Assembly: GCA_963082975.1 (NCBI GenBank)
Contig: CAUJBJ010000043.1
Span: 37,916-101,915 of the forward strand
Reading direction: 5' to 3'
Source: Labia minor
Lineage: Eukaryota > Arthropoda > Insecta > Dermaptera > Spongiphoridae
Length of the DNA stretch: 64,000 nt
Part shown: in pieces, positions 1 to 14,300 of the stretch
Position numbering within the stretch: the stretch's first letter is position 1
Layout of the letters: every line of letters begins with the position of its first letter
Program-made: the position numbers and the translations under genes
Notes under the pieces: model-generated
The model's input: only the letters and a program-made list of their open reading frames with translations
What the model was told of the DNA's origin: nothing
Databases searched by the model: none

Positions 1-386
1 TAAAAAAGTAGGTTTTTCCCTTTAATATTTGAACAAAATCAGACTTTTCCGTAAGAATTCAATGAAAATATTTAAGAAATCGATCAAATATGAATTTATT
101 CTTAATTATAATCAGAAAATTAATAAAATAAAATAAAAAAGATAATTTTATCCCTCGTATTTAAAAAAAGTAGGATTTTCCCTTTAATATTTGAACAAAA
201 TCAGACTTTTCCGTCAGAATTCAATGAAAATATTTAAGAAATCGATCAAATATGAATTTATTCTTCATTAGAATCAGAAAATTTATAAAATAAAATAAAA
301 AAGATAATTTTATTCCTCGTATTTAAAAAAGTAGGATTTTCGCTTTAATATTTGATCAAAATCACACTTTTCCGTAAGAATTCAAT

Positions 387-500
387 GAAAATATTTAAGA
401 AATCGATCAAATATGAAGTTATTCTTCATTAGAATCAGAAAATGAAAATATTTAAGAAATCGATCAAATATGAATTTATTCTTCAATAGAATCAGAAAAT
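387..500 (+). repeat. 57-bp duplication inside one monomer
   Basis: The spacing between 'gtagg' landmarks jumps from 161 to 218 bp between 331 and 549. The extra 57 bp is a second copy of the part of the monomer running from gaaaatatttaag to aatcag. The copies are 387-443 and 444-500. The junction falls at gaaaat, which occurs at both ends of the duplicated part of a normal monomer, as expected for slippage or microhomology-mediated exchange. The two copies differ by a few bases (aagttattcttcatt against aatttattcttcaat). Confidence 0.93.
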
Positions 501-909
501 TAATAAAATAAAATATAAAAGATAATTTTATCCCTCGTATTTAAAAAAGTAGGATTTTCCCTTTAATATTTGAACAAAATCAGAATTTTCCGTAAGAATT
601 CAATGAAAATATTTAAGAAATCGATCAAATATGAATTTATTCTTCAATAGAATCAGAAAATTAATAAAATAAAATATAAAAGATAATTTTATCCCTCGTA
701 TTTAAAAAAGTAGGATTTTCCCTTTAATATTTGAACAAAATCAGACTTTTCCGTAAGAATTCAATGAAAATATTTAAGAAATCGATCAAATATGAATTTA
801 TTCTTCATTATAATCAGAAAATTAATAAAATAAAATAAAAAAGTTAATTTTATCCCTCGTATTTAAAAAAGTAGGATTTTCCCTTTAATATTTGAACAAA
901 ATCAGACTT

Positions 910-3255
910 TTCCGTAAGAATTCAATGAAAATATTTAAGAAATCGATCAAATATGAATTTATTCTTCAATAGAATCAGAAAATTAATAAAATAAAATATA
1001 AAAGATAATTTTATCCCTCGTATTTAAAAAAGTAGGATTTTCCCTTTAATATTTGAACAAAATCAGACTTTTCCGTAAGAATTCAATGAAAATATTTAAG
1101 AAATCGATCAAATATGAATTTATTCTTAATTATAATCAGAAAATTAATAAAATAAAATATAAAAGATAATTTTATCCCTCGTATTTAAAAAAGTAGGATT
1201 TTCCCTTTAATATTTGAACAAAATCAGACTTTTCCGTAAGAATTCAATGAAAATATTTAAGAAATCGATCAAATATGAATTTATTCTTCAATAGAATCAG
1301 AAAATTAATAAAATAAAATATAAAAGATAATTTTATCCCTCGTATTTAAAAAAGTAGGATTTTCCCTTTAATATTTGAACAAAATCACACTAATCCGTAA
1401 GAATTCAATGAAAATATTTAAGAAATCGATCAAATATGAATTTATTCTTCATTAGAATCAGAAAATGAATAAAATAAAATATAAAAGATAATTTTATCCC
1501 TCGTATTTAAAAAAGTAGGAATTTTCCCTTTAATATTTGACAAAATCAGATTTTCCGTAAGAATTCAATGAAAATATTTAAGAAATCGATCAAATATGAA
1601 TTTATTCTTCATTAGAACCAGAAAATTAATAAAATAAAATAAAAAAGATAATTTTATCCCTCGTATTTAAAAAACTAGGATTTTCCCTTTAATATTTGAA
1701 CAAAATCACAGTAATCCGTAAGAATTCAATGAAAATATTTAAGAAATCGATCAAATATGAATTTATTCTTAATTAGAATCAGAAAATGAATAAAATAAAA
1801 TATAAAAGATAATTTTGTCCCTCGTATTTAAAAAAGTAGGATTTTCCCTTTAATATTTGAACAAAATCAGACTTTTCCGTAAGAATTCAATGAAAATATT
1901 TAAGAAATCGATCAAATATGAATTTATTCTTCATTAGAATCAGAAAATTAATAAAATAAAATAAAAAAGATAATTTTATCCCTCGTATTTAAAAAAGTAG
2001 GATTTTCCCTTTAATATTTGAACAAAATCACAGTAATCCGTAAGAATTCAATGAAAATATTTAAGAAATCGATCAAATATGAATTTATTCTTCATTAGAA
2101 TCAGAAAATTAATAAAATAAAATAAAAAAGATAATTTTATCCCTCGTATTTAAAAAAGTAGGATTTTCCCTTTAATATTTGAACAAAATCAGACTTTTCC
2201 GTAAGAATTCAATGAAAATATTTAAGAAATCGATCAAATATGAATTTATTCTTCAATAGAATCAGAAAATTAATAAAATAAAATATAAAAGTTAATTTTA
2301 TCCCTCGTATTTAAAAAAGTAGGATTTTCCCTTTAATATTTGAACAAAATCACACTAATCCGTAAGAATTCAATGAAAATATTTAAGAAATCAATCAAAT
2401 ATGAATTTATTCTTCATTAGAATCAGAAAATGAATAAAATAAAATATAAAAGATAATTTTATCCCTCGTATTTAAAAAAGTAGGAATTTTCCCTTTAATA
2501 TTTGAACAAAATCACAGTAATCCGTAAGAATTCAATGAAAATATTTAAGAAATCGATCAAATATGAATTTATTCTTCATTAGAACCAGAAAATTAATAAA
2601 ATAAAATAAAAAAGATAATTTTATCCCTCGTATTTAAAAAACTAGGATTTTCCCTTTAATATTTGAACAAAATCACAGTAATCCGTAAGAATTCAATGAA
2701 AATATTTAAGAAATCGATCAAATATGAATTTCTTCTTCAATAGAATCAGAAAATGAATAAAATAAAATATAAAAGATAATTTTGTCCCTCGTATTTAAAA
2801 AAGTAGGATTTTCCCTTTAATATTTGAACAAAATCAGACTTTTCCGTAAGAATTCAATGAAAATATTTAAGAAATCGATCAAATATGAATTTATTCTTCA
2901 TTAGAATCAGAAAATTAATAAAATAAAATAAAAAAGATAATTTTATCCCTCGTATTTAAAAAAGTAGGATTTTCCCTTTAATATTTGAACAAAATCACAG
3001 TAATCCGTAAGAATTCAATGAAAATATTTAAGAAATCGATCAAATATGAATTTATTCTTCATTAGAATCAGAAAATTAATAAAATAAAATAAAAAAGATA
3101 ATTTTATCCCTCGTATTTAAAAAAGTAGGATTTTCCCTTTAATATTTGAACAAAATCAGACTTTTCCGTAAGAATTCAATGAAAATATTTAAGAAATCGA
3201 TCAAATATGAATTTATTCTTCAATAGAATCAGAAAATTAATAAAATAAAATATAA
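910..3255 (+). repeat. 22-monomer-offset HOR block, copy 1
   Basis: This block matches 4,453-6,796 at an offset of 3,541-3,543 bp (22 monomers). Shared rare markers are the taattataatc monomer (1,128 and 4,671), the two-base-shorter tttgacaaaatc (1,541 and 5,084), ttttgtccc (1,817 and 5,360), gttaatttta (2,291 and 5,834) and aaatcaatc (2,391 and 5,934). One monomer differs in the hot spot: cacagtaat near 2,510 against cagatttt near 6,053. That looks like local exchange of a short tract. The match fails at both ends where hot-spot classes disagree. Confidence 0.85.
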
Positions 3256-3450
3256 AAGTTAATTTTATCCCTCGTATTTAAAAAAGTAGGATTTTCCCTT
3301 TAATATTTGAACAAAATCACACTAATCCGTAAGAATTCAATGAAAATATTTAAGAAATCAATCAAATATGAATTTATTCTTCATTAGAATCAGAAAATGA
3401 ATAAAATAAAATATAAAAGATAATTTTATCCCTCGTATTTAAAAAAGTAG
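1860..3450 (+). repeat. 6-monomer higher-order repeat, 967-bp offset
   Basis: The monomer series at about 1,860-2,483 recurs at 2,827-3,450. The order is cagactttt, cacagtaat, cagactttt with a gttaat tail, then cacactaat with the change aaatcaatc. The diagnostic aaatcaatc falls at 2,391 and 3,358, 967 bp apart (6 x 161 + 1). The monomers before each copy (ctagg start, ttttgtccc tail) are also related but differ at several sites. Confidence 0.85.
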
Positions 3451-3469
3451 GAATTTTCCCTTTAATATT

Positions 3470-4831
3470 TGAACAAAATCAGATTTTCCGTAAGAATTCA
3501 ATGAAAATAATTAAGAAATCGATCAAATATGAATTTATTCTTCATTAGAACCAGAAAATTAATAAAATAAAATAAAAAAGATAATTTTATCCCTCGTATT
3601 TAAAAAACTAGGATTTTCCCTTTAATATTTGAACAAAATCACAGTAATCCGTAAGAATTCAATGAAAATATTTAAGAAATCGATCAAATATGAATTTATT
3701 CTTCAATAGAATCAGAAAATTAATAAAATAAAATAAAAAAGATAATTTTATCCCTCGTATTTAAAAAAGTAGGATTTTCCCTTTAATATTTGAACAAAAT
3801 CAGACTTTTCCGTAAGAATTCAATGAAAATATTTAAGAAATCGATCAAATATGAATTTATTCTTCAATAGAATCAGAAAATTAATAAAATAAAATAAAAA
3901 AGATAATTTTATCCCTCGTATTTAAAAAAGTAGGATTTTTCCCTTTAATATTTGAACAAAATCAGACTTTTCCGTAAGAATTCAATGAAAATATTTAAGA
4001 AATCGATCAAATATGAATTTATTCTTCAATAGAATCAGAAAATTAATAAAATAAAATATAAAAGATAATTTTATCCCTCGTATTTAAAAAAGTAGGATTT
4101 TCCCTTTAATATTTGAATAAAATCACAGTAATCCGTAAGAATTCAATGAAAATATTTAAGAAATCGATCAAATATGAATTTATTCTTCATTAGAATCAGA
4201 AAATTAATAAAATAAAATATAAAATATAATTTTATCCCTCGTATTTAAAAAAGTAGGAATTTTCCCTTTAATATTTGAACAAAATCAGATTTTCCGTAAG
4301 AATTCAATGAAAATAATTAAGAAATCGATCAAATATGAATTTATTCTTCATTAGAACCAGAAAATTAATAAAATATAATAAAAAAGATAATTTTATCCCT
4401 CGTATTTAAAAAACTAGGATTTTCCCTTTAATATTTGAACAAAATCACAGTAATCCGTAAGAATTCAATGAAAATATTTAAGAAATCGATCAAATATGAA
4501 TTTATTCTTCAATAGAATCAGAAAATTAATAAAATAAAATATAAAAGATAATTTTATCCCTCGTATTTAAAAAAGTAGGATTTTCCCTTTAATATTTGAA
4601 CAAAATCAGACTTTTCCGTAAGAATTCAATGAAAATATTTAAGAAATCGATCAAATATGAATTTATTCTTAATTATAATCAGAAAATTAATAAAATAAAA
4701 TATAAAAGATAATTTTATCCCTCGTATTTAAAAAAGTAGGATTTTCCCTTTAATATTTGAACAAAATCAGACTTTTCCGTAAGAATTCAATGAAAATATT
4801 TAAGAAATCGATCAAATATGAATTTATTCTT
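3470..4831 (+). repeat. 32-monomer-offset block, copy 1
   Basis: About 1.36 kb that matches 8,620-9,981 at an offset of 5,150 bp (32 monomers minus 2 bases). Shared markers are the extra T in taggattttt (3,931 and 9,081), gaataaaatcacagtaat, the tataaaatataatttt tail, and the rare aaatataataaaaaag (4,371 and 9,521). The match ends where copy 1 continues with tcaatagaatc and copy 2 with tcattagaacc. Confidence 0.87.
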
Positions 4832-7800
4832 CAATAGAATCAGAAAATTAATAAAATAAAATATAAAAGATAATTTTATCCCTCGTATTTAAAAAAGTAG
4901 GATTTTCCCTTTAATATTTGAACAAAATCACACTAATCCGTAAGAATTCAATGAAAATATTTAAGAAATCGATCAAATATGAATTTATTCTTCATTAGAA
5001 TCAGAAAATGAATAAAATAAAATATAAAAGATAATTTTATCCCTCGTATTTAAAAAAGTAGGAATTTTCCCTTTAATATTTGACAAAATCAGATTTTCCG
5101 TAAGAATTCAATGAAAATATTTAAGAAATCGATCAAATATGAATTTATTCTTCATTAGAACCAGAAAATTAATAAAATAAAATAAAAAAGATAATTTTAT
5201 CCCTCGTATTTAAAAAACTAGGATTTTCCCTTTAATATTTGAACAAAATCACAGTAATCCGTAAGAATTCAATGAAAATATTTAAGAAATCGATCAAATA
5301 TGAATTTATTCTTAATTAGAATCAGAAAATGAATAAAATAAAATATAAAAGATAATTTTGTCCCTCGTATTTAAAAAAGTAGGATTTTCCCTTTAATATT
5401 TGAACAAAATCAGACTTTTCCGTAAGAATTCAATGAAAATATTTAAGAAATCGATCAAATATGAATTTATTCTTCATTAGAATCAGAAAATTAATAAAAT
5501 AAAATAAAAAAGATAATTTTATCCCTCGTATTTAAAAAAGTAGGATTTTCCCTTTAATATTTGAACAAAATCACAGTAATCCGTAAGAATTCAATGAAAA
5601 TATTTAAGAAATCGATCAAATATGAATTTATTCTTCATTAGAATCAGAAAATTAATAAAATAAAATAAAAAAGATAATTTTATCCCTCGTATTTAAAAAA
5701 GTAGGATTTTCCCTTTAATATTTGAACAAAATCAGACTTTTCCGTAAGAATTCAATGAAAATATTTAAGAAATCGATCAAATATGAATTTATTCTTCAAT
5801 AGAATCAGAAAATTAATAAAATAAAATATAAAAGTTAATTTTATCCCTCGTATTTAAAAAAGTAGGATTTTCCCTTTAATATTTGAACAAAATCACACTA
5901 ATCCGTAAGAATTCAATGAAAATATTTAAGAAATCAATCAAATATGAATTTATTCTTCATTAGAATCAGAAAATGAATAAAATAAAATATAAAAGATAAT
6001 TTTATCCCTCGTATTTAAAAAAGTAGGAATTTTCCCTTTAATATTTGAACAAAATCAGATTTTCCGTAAGAATTCAATGAAAATATTTAAAAAATCGATC
6101 AAATATGAATTTATTCTTCATTAGAACCAGAAAATTAATAAAATAAAATAAAAAAGATAATTTTATCCCTCGTATTTAAAAAACTAGGATTTTCCCTTTA
6201 ATATTTGAACAAAATCACAGTAATCCGTAAGAATTCAATGAAAATATTTAAGAAATCGATCAAATATGAATTTCTTCTTCAATAGAATCAGAAAATGAAT
6301 AAAATAAAATATAAAAGATAATTTTGTCCCTCGTATTTAAAAAAGTAGGATTTTCCCTTTAATATTTGAACAAAATCAGACTTTTCCGTAAGAATTCAAT
6401 GAAAATATTTAAGAAATCGATCAAATATGAATTTATTCTTCATTAGAATCAGAAAATTAATAAAATAAAATAAAAAAGATAATTTTATCCCTCGTATTTA
6501 AAAAAGTAGGATTTTCCCTTTAATATTTGAACAAAATCACAGTAATCCGTAAGAATTCAATGAAAATATTTAAGAAATCGATCAAATATGAATTTATTCT
6601 TCATTAGAATCAGAAAATTAATAAAATAAAATAAAAAAGATAATTTTATCCCTCGTATTTAAAAAAGTAGGATTTTCCCTTTAATATTTGAACAAAATCA
6701 GACTTTTCCGTAAGAATTCAATGAAAATATTTAAGAAATCGATCAAATATGAATTTATTCTTCAATAGAATCAGAAAATTAATAAAATAAAATATAAAAG
6801 ATAATTTTATCCCTCGTATTTAAAAAAGTAGGATTTTCCCTTTAATATTTGAACAAAATCACACTAATCCGTAAGAATTCAATGAAAATATTTAAGAAAT
6901 CGATCAAATATGAATTTATTCTTCATTAGAATCAGAAAATGAATAAAATAAAATATAAAAGATAATTTTATCCCTCGTATTTAAAAAAGTAGGAATTTTC
7001 CCTTTAATATTTGACAAAATCAGATTTTCCGTAAGAATTCAATGAAAATATTTAAGAAATCGATCAAATATGAATTTATTCTTCATTAGAACCAGAAAAT
7101 TAATAAAATAAAATAAAAAAGATAATTTTATCCCTCGTATTTAAAAAACTAGGATTTTCCCTTTAATATTTGAACAAAATCACAGTAATCCGTAAGAATT
7201 CAATGAAAATATTTAAGAAATCGATCAAATATGAATTTATTCTTAATTAGAATCAGAAAATGAATAAAATAAAATATAAAAGATAATTTTGTCCCTCGTA
7301 TTTAAAAAAGTAGGATTTTCCCTTTAATATTTGAACAAAATCAGACTTTTCCGTAAGAATTCAATGAAAATATTTAAGAAATCGATCAAATATGAATTTA
7401 TTCTTCATTAGAATCAGAAAATTAATAAAATAAAATAAAAAAGATAATTTTATCCCTCGTATTTAAAAAAGTAGGATTTTCCCTTTAATATTTGAACAAA
7501 ATCACAGTAATCCGTAAGAATTCAATGAAAATATTTAAGAAATCGATCAAATATGAATTTATTCTTCATTAGAATCAGAAAATTAATAAAATAAAATAAA
7601 AAAGATAATTTTATCCCTCGTATTTAAAAAAGTAGGATTTTCCCTTTAATATTTGAACAAAATCAGACTTTTCCGTAAGAATTCAATGAAAATATTTAAG
7701 AAATCGATCAAATATGAATTTATTCTTCAATAGAATCAGAAAATTAATAAAATAAAATATAAAAGTTAATTTTATCCCTCGTATTTAAAAAAGTAGGATT

Positions 7801-8621
7801 TTCCCTTTAATATTTGAACAAAATCACACTAATCCGTAAGAATTCAATGAAAATATTTAAGAAATCAATCAAATATGAATTTATTCTTCATTAGAATCAG
7901 AAAATGAATAAAATAAAATATAAAAGATAATTTTATCCCTCGTATTTAAAAAAGTAGGAATTTTCCCTTTAATATTTGAACAAAATCAGATTTTCCGTAA
8001 GAATTCAATGAAAATATTTAAAAAATCGATCAAATATGAATTTATTCTTCATTAGAACCAGAAAATTAATAAAATAAAATAAAAAAGATAATTTTATCCC
8101 TCGTATTTAAAAAACTAGGATTTTCCCTTTAATATTTGAACAAAATCACAGTAATCCGTAAGAATTCAATGAAAATATTTAAGAAATCGATCAAATATGA
8201 ATTTCTTCTTCAATAGAATCAGAAAATGAATAAAATAAAATATAAAAGATAATTTTGTCCCTCGTATTTAAAAAAGTAGGATTTTCCCTTTAATATTTGA
8301 ACAAAATCAGACTTTTCCGTAAGAATTCAATGAAAATATTTAAGAAATCGATCAAATATGAATTTATTCTTCATTAGAATCAGAAAATTAATAAAATAAA
8401 ATAAAAAAGATAATTTTATCCCTCGTATTTAAAAAAGTAGGATTTTCCCTTTAATATTTGAACAAAATCACAGTAATCCGTAAGAATTCAATGAAAATAT
8501 TTAAGAAATCGATCAAATATGAATTTATTCTTCATTAGAATCAGAAAATTAATAAAATAAAATAAAAAAGATAATTTTATCCCTCGTATTTAAAAAAGTA
8601 GGATTTTCCCTTTAATATTTG
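4710..8621 (+). repeat. 12-monomer HOR, two tandem copies (1,931 bp)
   Basis: The block from about 4,710 to 6,690 recurs at 6,641-8,621 with an offset of 1,930-1,931 bp (12 monomers), so the copies abut. Shared private markers are tttgacaaaatc (5,084 and 7,014), ttttgtccc (5,360 and 7,291), gttaatttta (5,834 and 7,765), aaatcaatc (5,934 and 7,865), tttaaaaaatcg (about 6,089 and 8,020) and tttcttcttc (about 6,271 and 8,202). I saw no difference between the copies at the markers checked. Confidence 0.88.
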
Positions 8622-9981
8622 AACAAAATCAGATTTTCCGTAAGAATTCAATGAAAATAATTAAGAAATCGATCAAATATGAATTTATTCTTCATTAGAA
8701 CCAGAAAATTAATAAAATAAAATAAAAAAGATAATTTTATCCCTCGTATTTAAAAAACTAGGATTTTCCCTTTAATATTTGAACAAAATCACAGTAATCC
8801 GTAAGAATTCAATGAAAATATTTAAGAAATCGATCAAATATGAATTTATTCTTCAATAGAATCAGAAAATTAATAAAATAAAATAAAAAAGATAATTTTA
8901 TCCCTCGTATTTAAAAAAGTAGGATTTTCCCTTTAATATTTGAACAAAATCAGACTTTTCCGTAAGAATTCAATGAAAATATTTAAGAAATCGATCAAAT
9001 ATGAATTTATTCTTCAATAGAATCAGAAAATTAATAAAATAAAATAAAAAAGATAATTTTATCCCTCGTATTTAAAAAAGTAGGATTTTTCCCTTTAATA
9101 TTTGAACAAAATCAGACTTTTCCGTAAGAATTCAATGAAAATATTTAAGAAATCGATCAAATATGAATTTATTCTTCAATAGAATCAGAAAATTAATAAA
9201 ATAAAATATAAAAGATAATTTTATCCCTCGTATTTAAAAAAGTAGGATTTTCCCTTTAATATTTGAATAAAATCACAGTAATCCGTAAGAATTCAATGAA
9301 AATATTTAAGAAATCGATCAAATATGAATTTATTCTTCATTAGAATCAGAAAATTAATAAAATAAAATATAAAATATAATTTTATCCCTCGTATTTAAAA
9401 AAGTAGGAATTTTCCCTTTAATATTTGAACAAAATCAGATTTTCCGTAAGAATTCAATGAAAATAATTAAGAAATCGATCAAATATGAATTTATTCTTCA
9501 TTAGAACCAGAAAATTAATAAAATATAATAAAAAAGATAATTTTATCCCTCGTATTTAAAAAACTAGGATTTTCCCTTTAATATTTGAACAAAATCACAG
9601 TAATCCGTAAGAATTCAATGAAAATATTTAAGAAATCGATCAAATATGAATTTATTCTTCAATAGAATCAGAAAATTAATAAAATAAAATATAAAAGATA
9701 ATTTTATCCCTCGTATTTAAAAAAGTAGGATTTTCCCTTTAATATTTGAACAAAATCAGACTTTTCCGTAAGAATTCAATGAAAATATTTAAGAAATCGA
9801 TCAAATATGAATTTATTCTTAATTATAATCAGAAAATTAATAAAATAAAATATAAAAGATAATTTTATCCCTCGTATTTAAAAAAGTAGGATTTTCCCTT
9901 TAATATTTGAACAAAATCAGACTTTTCCGTAAGAATTCAATGAAAATATTTAAGAAATCGATCAAATATGAATTTATTCTT
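8620..9981 (+). repeat. 32-monomer-offset block, copy 2
   Basis: Second copy of 3,470-4,831, joined on its left directly to the end of the second 12-monomer unit. The left junction lies close to 8,605-8,630, where ggattttcc (last block) meets cagattttcc (this block) in one monomer. This gives a hybrid monomer that lacks the usual ggaattttcc partner of cagatttt. Confidence 0.85.
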
Positions 9982-11339
9982 CATTAGAACCAGAAAATTA
10001 ATAAAATAAAATAAAAAAGATAATTTTATCCCTCGTATTTAAAAAACTAGGATTTTCCCTTTAATATTTGAACAAAATCACAGTAATCCGTAAGAATTCA
10101 ATGAAAATATTTAAGAAATCGATCAAATATGAATTTCTTCTTCAATAGAATCAGAAAATGAATAAAATAAAATATAAAAGATAATTTTGTCCCTCGTATT
10201 TAAAAAAGTAGGATTTTCCCTTTAATATTTGAACAAAATCAGACTTTTCCGTAAGAATTCAATGAAAATATTTAAGAAATCGATCAAATATGAATTTATT
10301 CTTCATTAGAATCAGAAAATTAATAAAATTAAATAAAAAAGATAATTTTATCCCTCGTATTTAAAAAAGTAGGATTTTCCCTTTAATATTTGAACAAAAT
10401 CACACTAATCCGTAAGAATTCAATGAAAATATTTAAGAAATCAATCAAATATGAATTTATTCTTCATTAGAATCAGAAAATGAATAAAATAAAATATAAA
10501 AGATAATTTTATCCCTCGTATTTAAAAAAGTAGGAATTTTCCCTTTAATATTTGAACAAAATCAGATTTTCCGTAAGAATTCAATGAAAATAATTAAGAA
10601 ATCGATCAAATATGAATTTATTCTTCATTAGAACCAGAAAATTAATAAAATAAAATAAAAAAAATAATTTTATCCCTCGTATTTAAAAAACTAGGATTTT
10701 CCCTTTAATATTTGAACAAAATCACAGTAATCCGTAAGAATTCAATGAAAATATTTAAGAAATCGATCAAATATGAATTTATTCTTCAATAGAATCAGAA
10801 AATTAATAAAATAAAATAAAAAAGATAATTTTATCCCTCGTATTTAAAAAAGTAGGATTTTCCCTTTAATATTTGAATAAAATCACAGTAATCCGTAAGA
10901 ATTCAATGAAAATATTTAAGAAATCGATCAAATATGAATTTATTCTTCATTAGAATCAGAAAATTAATAAAATAAAATATAAAATATAATTTTATCCCTC
11001 GTATTTAAAAAAGTAGGAATTTTCCCTTTAATATTTGAACAAAATCAGATTTTCCGTAAGAATTCAATGAAAATAATTAAGAAATCGATCAAATATGAAT
11101 TTATTCTTCATTAGAACCAGAAAATTAATAAAATAAAATAAAAAAGATAATTTTATCCCTCGTATTTAAAAAACTAGGATTTTCCCTTTAATATTTGAAC
11201 AAAATCACAGTAATCCGTAAGAATTCAATGAAAATATTTAAGAAATCGATCAAATATGAATTTATTCTTCAATAGAATCAGAAAATTAATAAAATAAAAT
11301 ATAAAAGATAATTTTATCCCTCGTATTTAAAAAAGTATG

Positions 11340-14300
11340 ATTTTCCCTTTAATATTTCAACAAAATCAGACTTTTCCGTAAGAATTCAATGAAAATATTT
11401 AAGAAATCGATCAAATATGAATTTATTCTTAATTATAATCAGAAAATTAATAAAATAAAATATAAAAGATAATTTTATCCCTCGTATTTAAAAAAGTAGG
11501 ATTTTCCCTTTAATATTTGAACAAAATCAGACTTTTCCGTAAGAATTCAATGAAAATATTTAAGAAATCGATCAAATATGAAATTATTCTTCAATAGAAT
11601 CAGAAAATTAATAAAATAAAATATAAAAGATAATTTTATCCCTCATATTTAAAAAAGTAGGATTTTCCCTTTAATATTTGAACAAAATCACACTAATCCC
11701 TAAGAATTCAATGAAAATATTTAAGAAATCGATCAAATATGAATTTATTCTTCATTAGAATCAGAAAATGAATAAAATAAAATATAAAAGATAATTTTAT
11801 CCCTCGTATTTAAAAAAGTAGGAATTTTCCCTTTAATATTTGAACAAAATCAGATTTTCCGTAAGAATTCAATGAAAATAATTAAGAAATCGATCAAATA
11901 TGAATTTATTCTTCATTAGAACCAGAAAATTAATAAAATAAAATAAAAAAGATAATTTTATCCCTCGTATTTAAAAAACTAGGATTTTCCCTTTAATATT
12001 TGAACAAAATCACAGTAATCCGTAAGAATTCAATGAAAATATTTAAGAAATCGATCAAATATGAATTTATTCTTCAATAGAATCAGAAAATTAATAAAAT
12101 AAAATATAAAAGATAATTTTATCCCTCGTATTTAAAAAAGTAGGATTTTCCCTTTAATATTTGAACAAAATCAGACTTTTCCGTAAGAATTCAATGAAAA
12201 TATTTAAGAAATCGATCAAATATGAATTTATTCTTCAATAGAATCAGAAAATTAATAAAATAAAATAAAAAAGATAATTTTATCCCTCGTATTTAAAAAA
12301 GTAGGATTTTTCCCTTTAATATTTGAACAAAATCAGACTTTTCCGTAAGAATTCAATGAAAATAATTAAGAAATCGATCAAATATGAATTTATTCTTCAT
12401 TAGAACCAGAAAATTAATAAAATAAAATAAAAAAGATAATTTTATCCCTCGTATTTAAAAAACTAGGATTTTCCCTTTAATATTTGAACAAAATCACAGT
12501 AATCCGTAAGAATTCAATGAAAATATTTAAGAAATCGATCAAATATGAATTTATTCTTCAATAGAATCAGAAAATTAATAAAATAAAATATAAAAGATAA
12601 TTTTATCCCTCGTATTTAAAAAAGTAGGATTTTCCCTTTAATATTTGAACAAAATCAGACTTTTCCGTAAGAATTCAATGAAAATATTTAAGAAATCGAT
12701 CAAATATGAATTTATTCTTCAATAGAATCAGAAAATTAATAAAATAAAATAAAAAAGATAATTTTATCCCTCGTATTTAAAAAAGTAGGATTTTTCCCTT
12801 TAATATTTGAACAAAATCAGACTTTTCCGTAAGAATTCAATGAAAATATTTAAGAAATCGATCAAATATGAATTTCTTCTTCAATAGAATCAGAAAATGA
12901 ATAAAATAAAATATAAAAGATATTTTTGTCCCTCGTATTTAAAAAAGTAGGATTTTCCCTTTAATATTTGAACAAAATCAGACTTTTCCGTAAGAATTCA
13001 ATGAAAATATTTAAGAAATCGATCAAATATGAATTTATTCTTCATTAGAACCAGAAAATTAATAAAATAAAATAAAAAAGATAATTTTATCCCTCGTATT
13101 TAAAAAACTAGGATTTTCCCTTTAATATTTGAACAAAATCACAGTAATCCGTAAGAATTCAATGAAAATATTTAAGAAATCGATCAAATATGAATTTATT
13201 CTTCAATAGAATCAGAAAATTAATAAAATAAAATAAAAAAGATAATTTTATCCCTCGTATTTAAAAAAGTAGGATTTTCCCTTTAATATTTGAACAAAAT
13301 CAGACTTTTCCGTAAGAATTCAATGAAAATATTTAAGAAATCGATCAAATATGAATTTATTCTTCAATAGAATCAGAAAATTAATAAAATAAAATATAAA
13401 AGATAATTTTATCCCTCGTATTTAAAAAAGTAGGATTTTCCCTTTAATATTTGAATAAAATCACAGTAATCCGTAAGAATTCAATGAAAATATTTAAGAA
13501 ATCGATCAAATATGAATTTATTCTTCATTAGAATCAGAAAATTAATAAAATAAAATATAAAATATAATTTTATCCCTCGTATTTAAAAAAGTAGGAATTT
13601 TCCCTTTAATATTTGAACAAAATCAGATTTTCCGTAAGAATTCAATGAAAATAATTAAGAAATCGATCAAATATGAATTTATTCTTCATTAGAACCAGAA
13701 AATTAATAAAATATAATAAAAAAGATAATTTTATCCCTCGTATTTAAAAAACTAGGATTTTCCCTTTAATATTTGAACAAAATCACAGTAATCCGTAAGA
13801 ATTCAATGAAAATATTTAAGAAATCGATCAAATATGAATTTATTCTTCAATAGAATCAGAAAATTAATAAAATAAAATATAAAAGATAATTTTATCCCTC
13901 GTATTTAAAAAAGTAGGATTTTCCCTTTAATATTTGAACAAAATCAGACTTTTCCGTAAGAATTCAATGAAAATATTTAAGAAATCGATCAAATATGAAT
14001 TTATTCTTCATTAGAACCAGAAAATTAATAAAATAAAATAAAAAAGATAATTTTATCCCTCGTATTTAAAAAACTAGGATTTTCCCTTTAATATTTGAAC
14101 AAAATCACAGTAATCCGTAAGAATTCAATGAAAATATTTAAGAAATCGATCAAATATGAATTTCTTCTTCAATAGAATCAGAAAATGAATAAAATAAAAT
14201 ATAAAAGATAATTTTGTCCCTCGTATTTAAAAAAGTAGGATTTTCCCTTTAATATTTGAACAAAATCAGACTTTTCCGTAAGTATTCAATGAAAATATTT

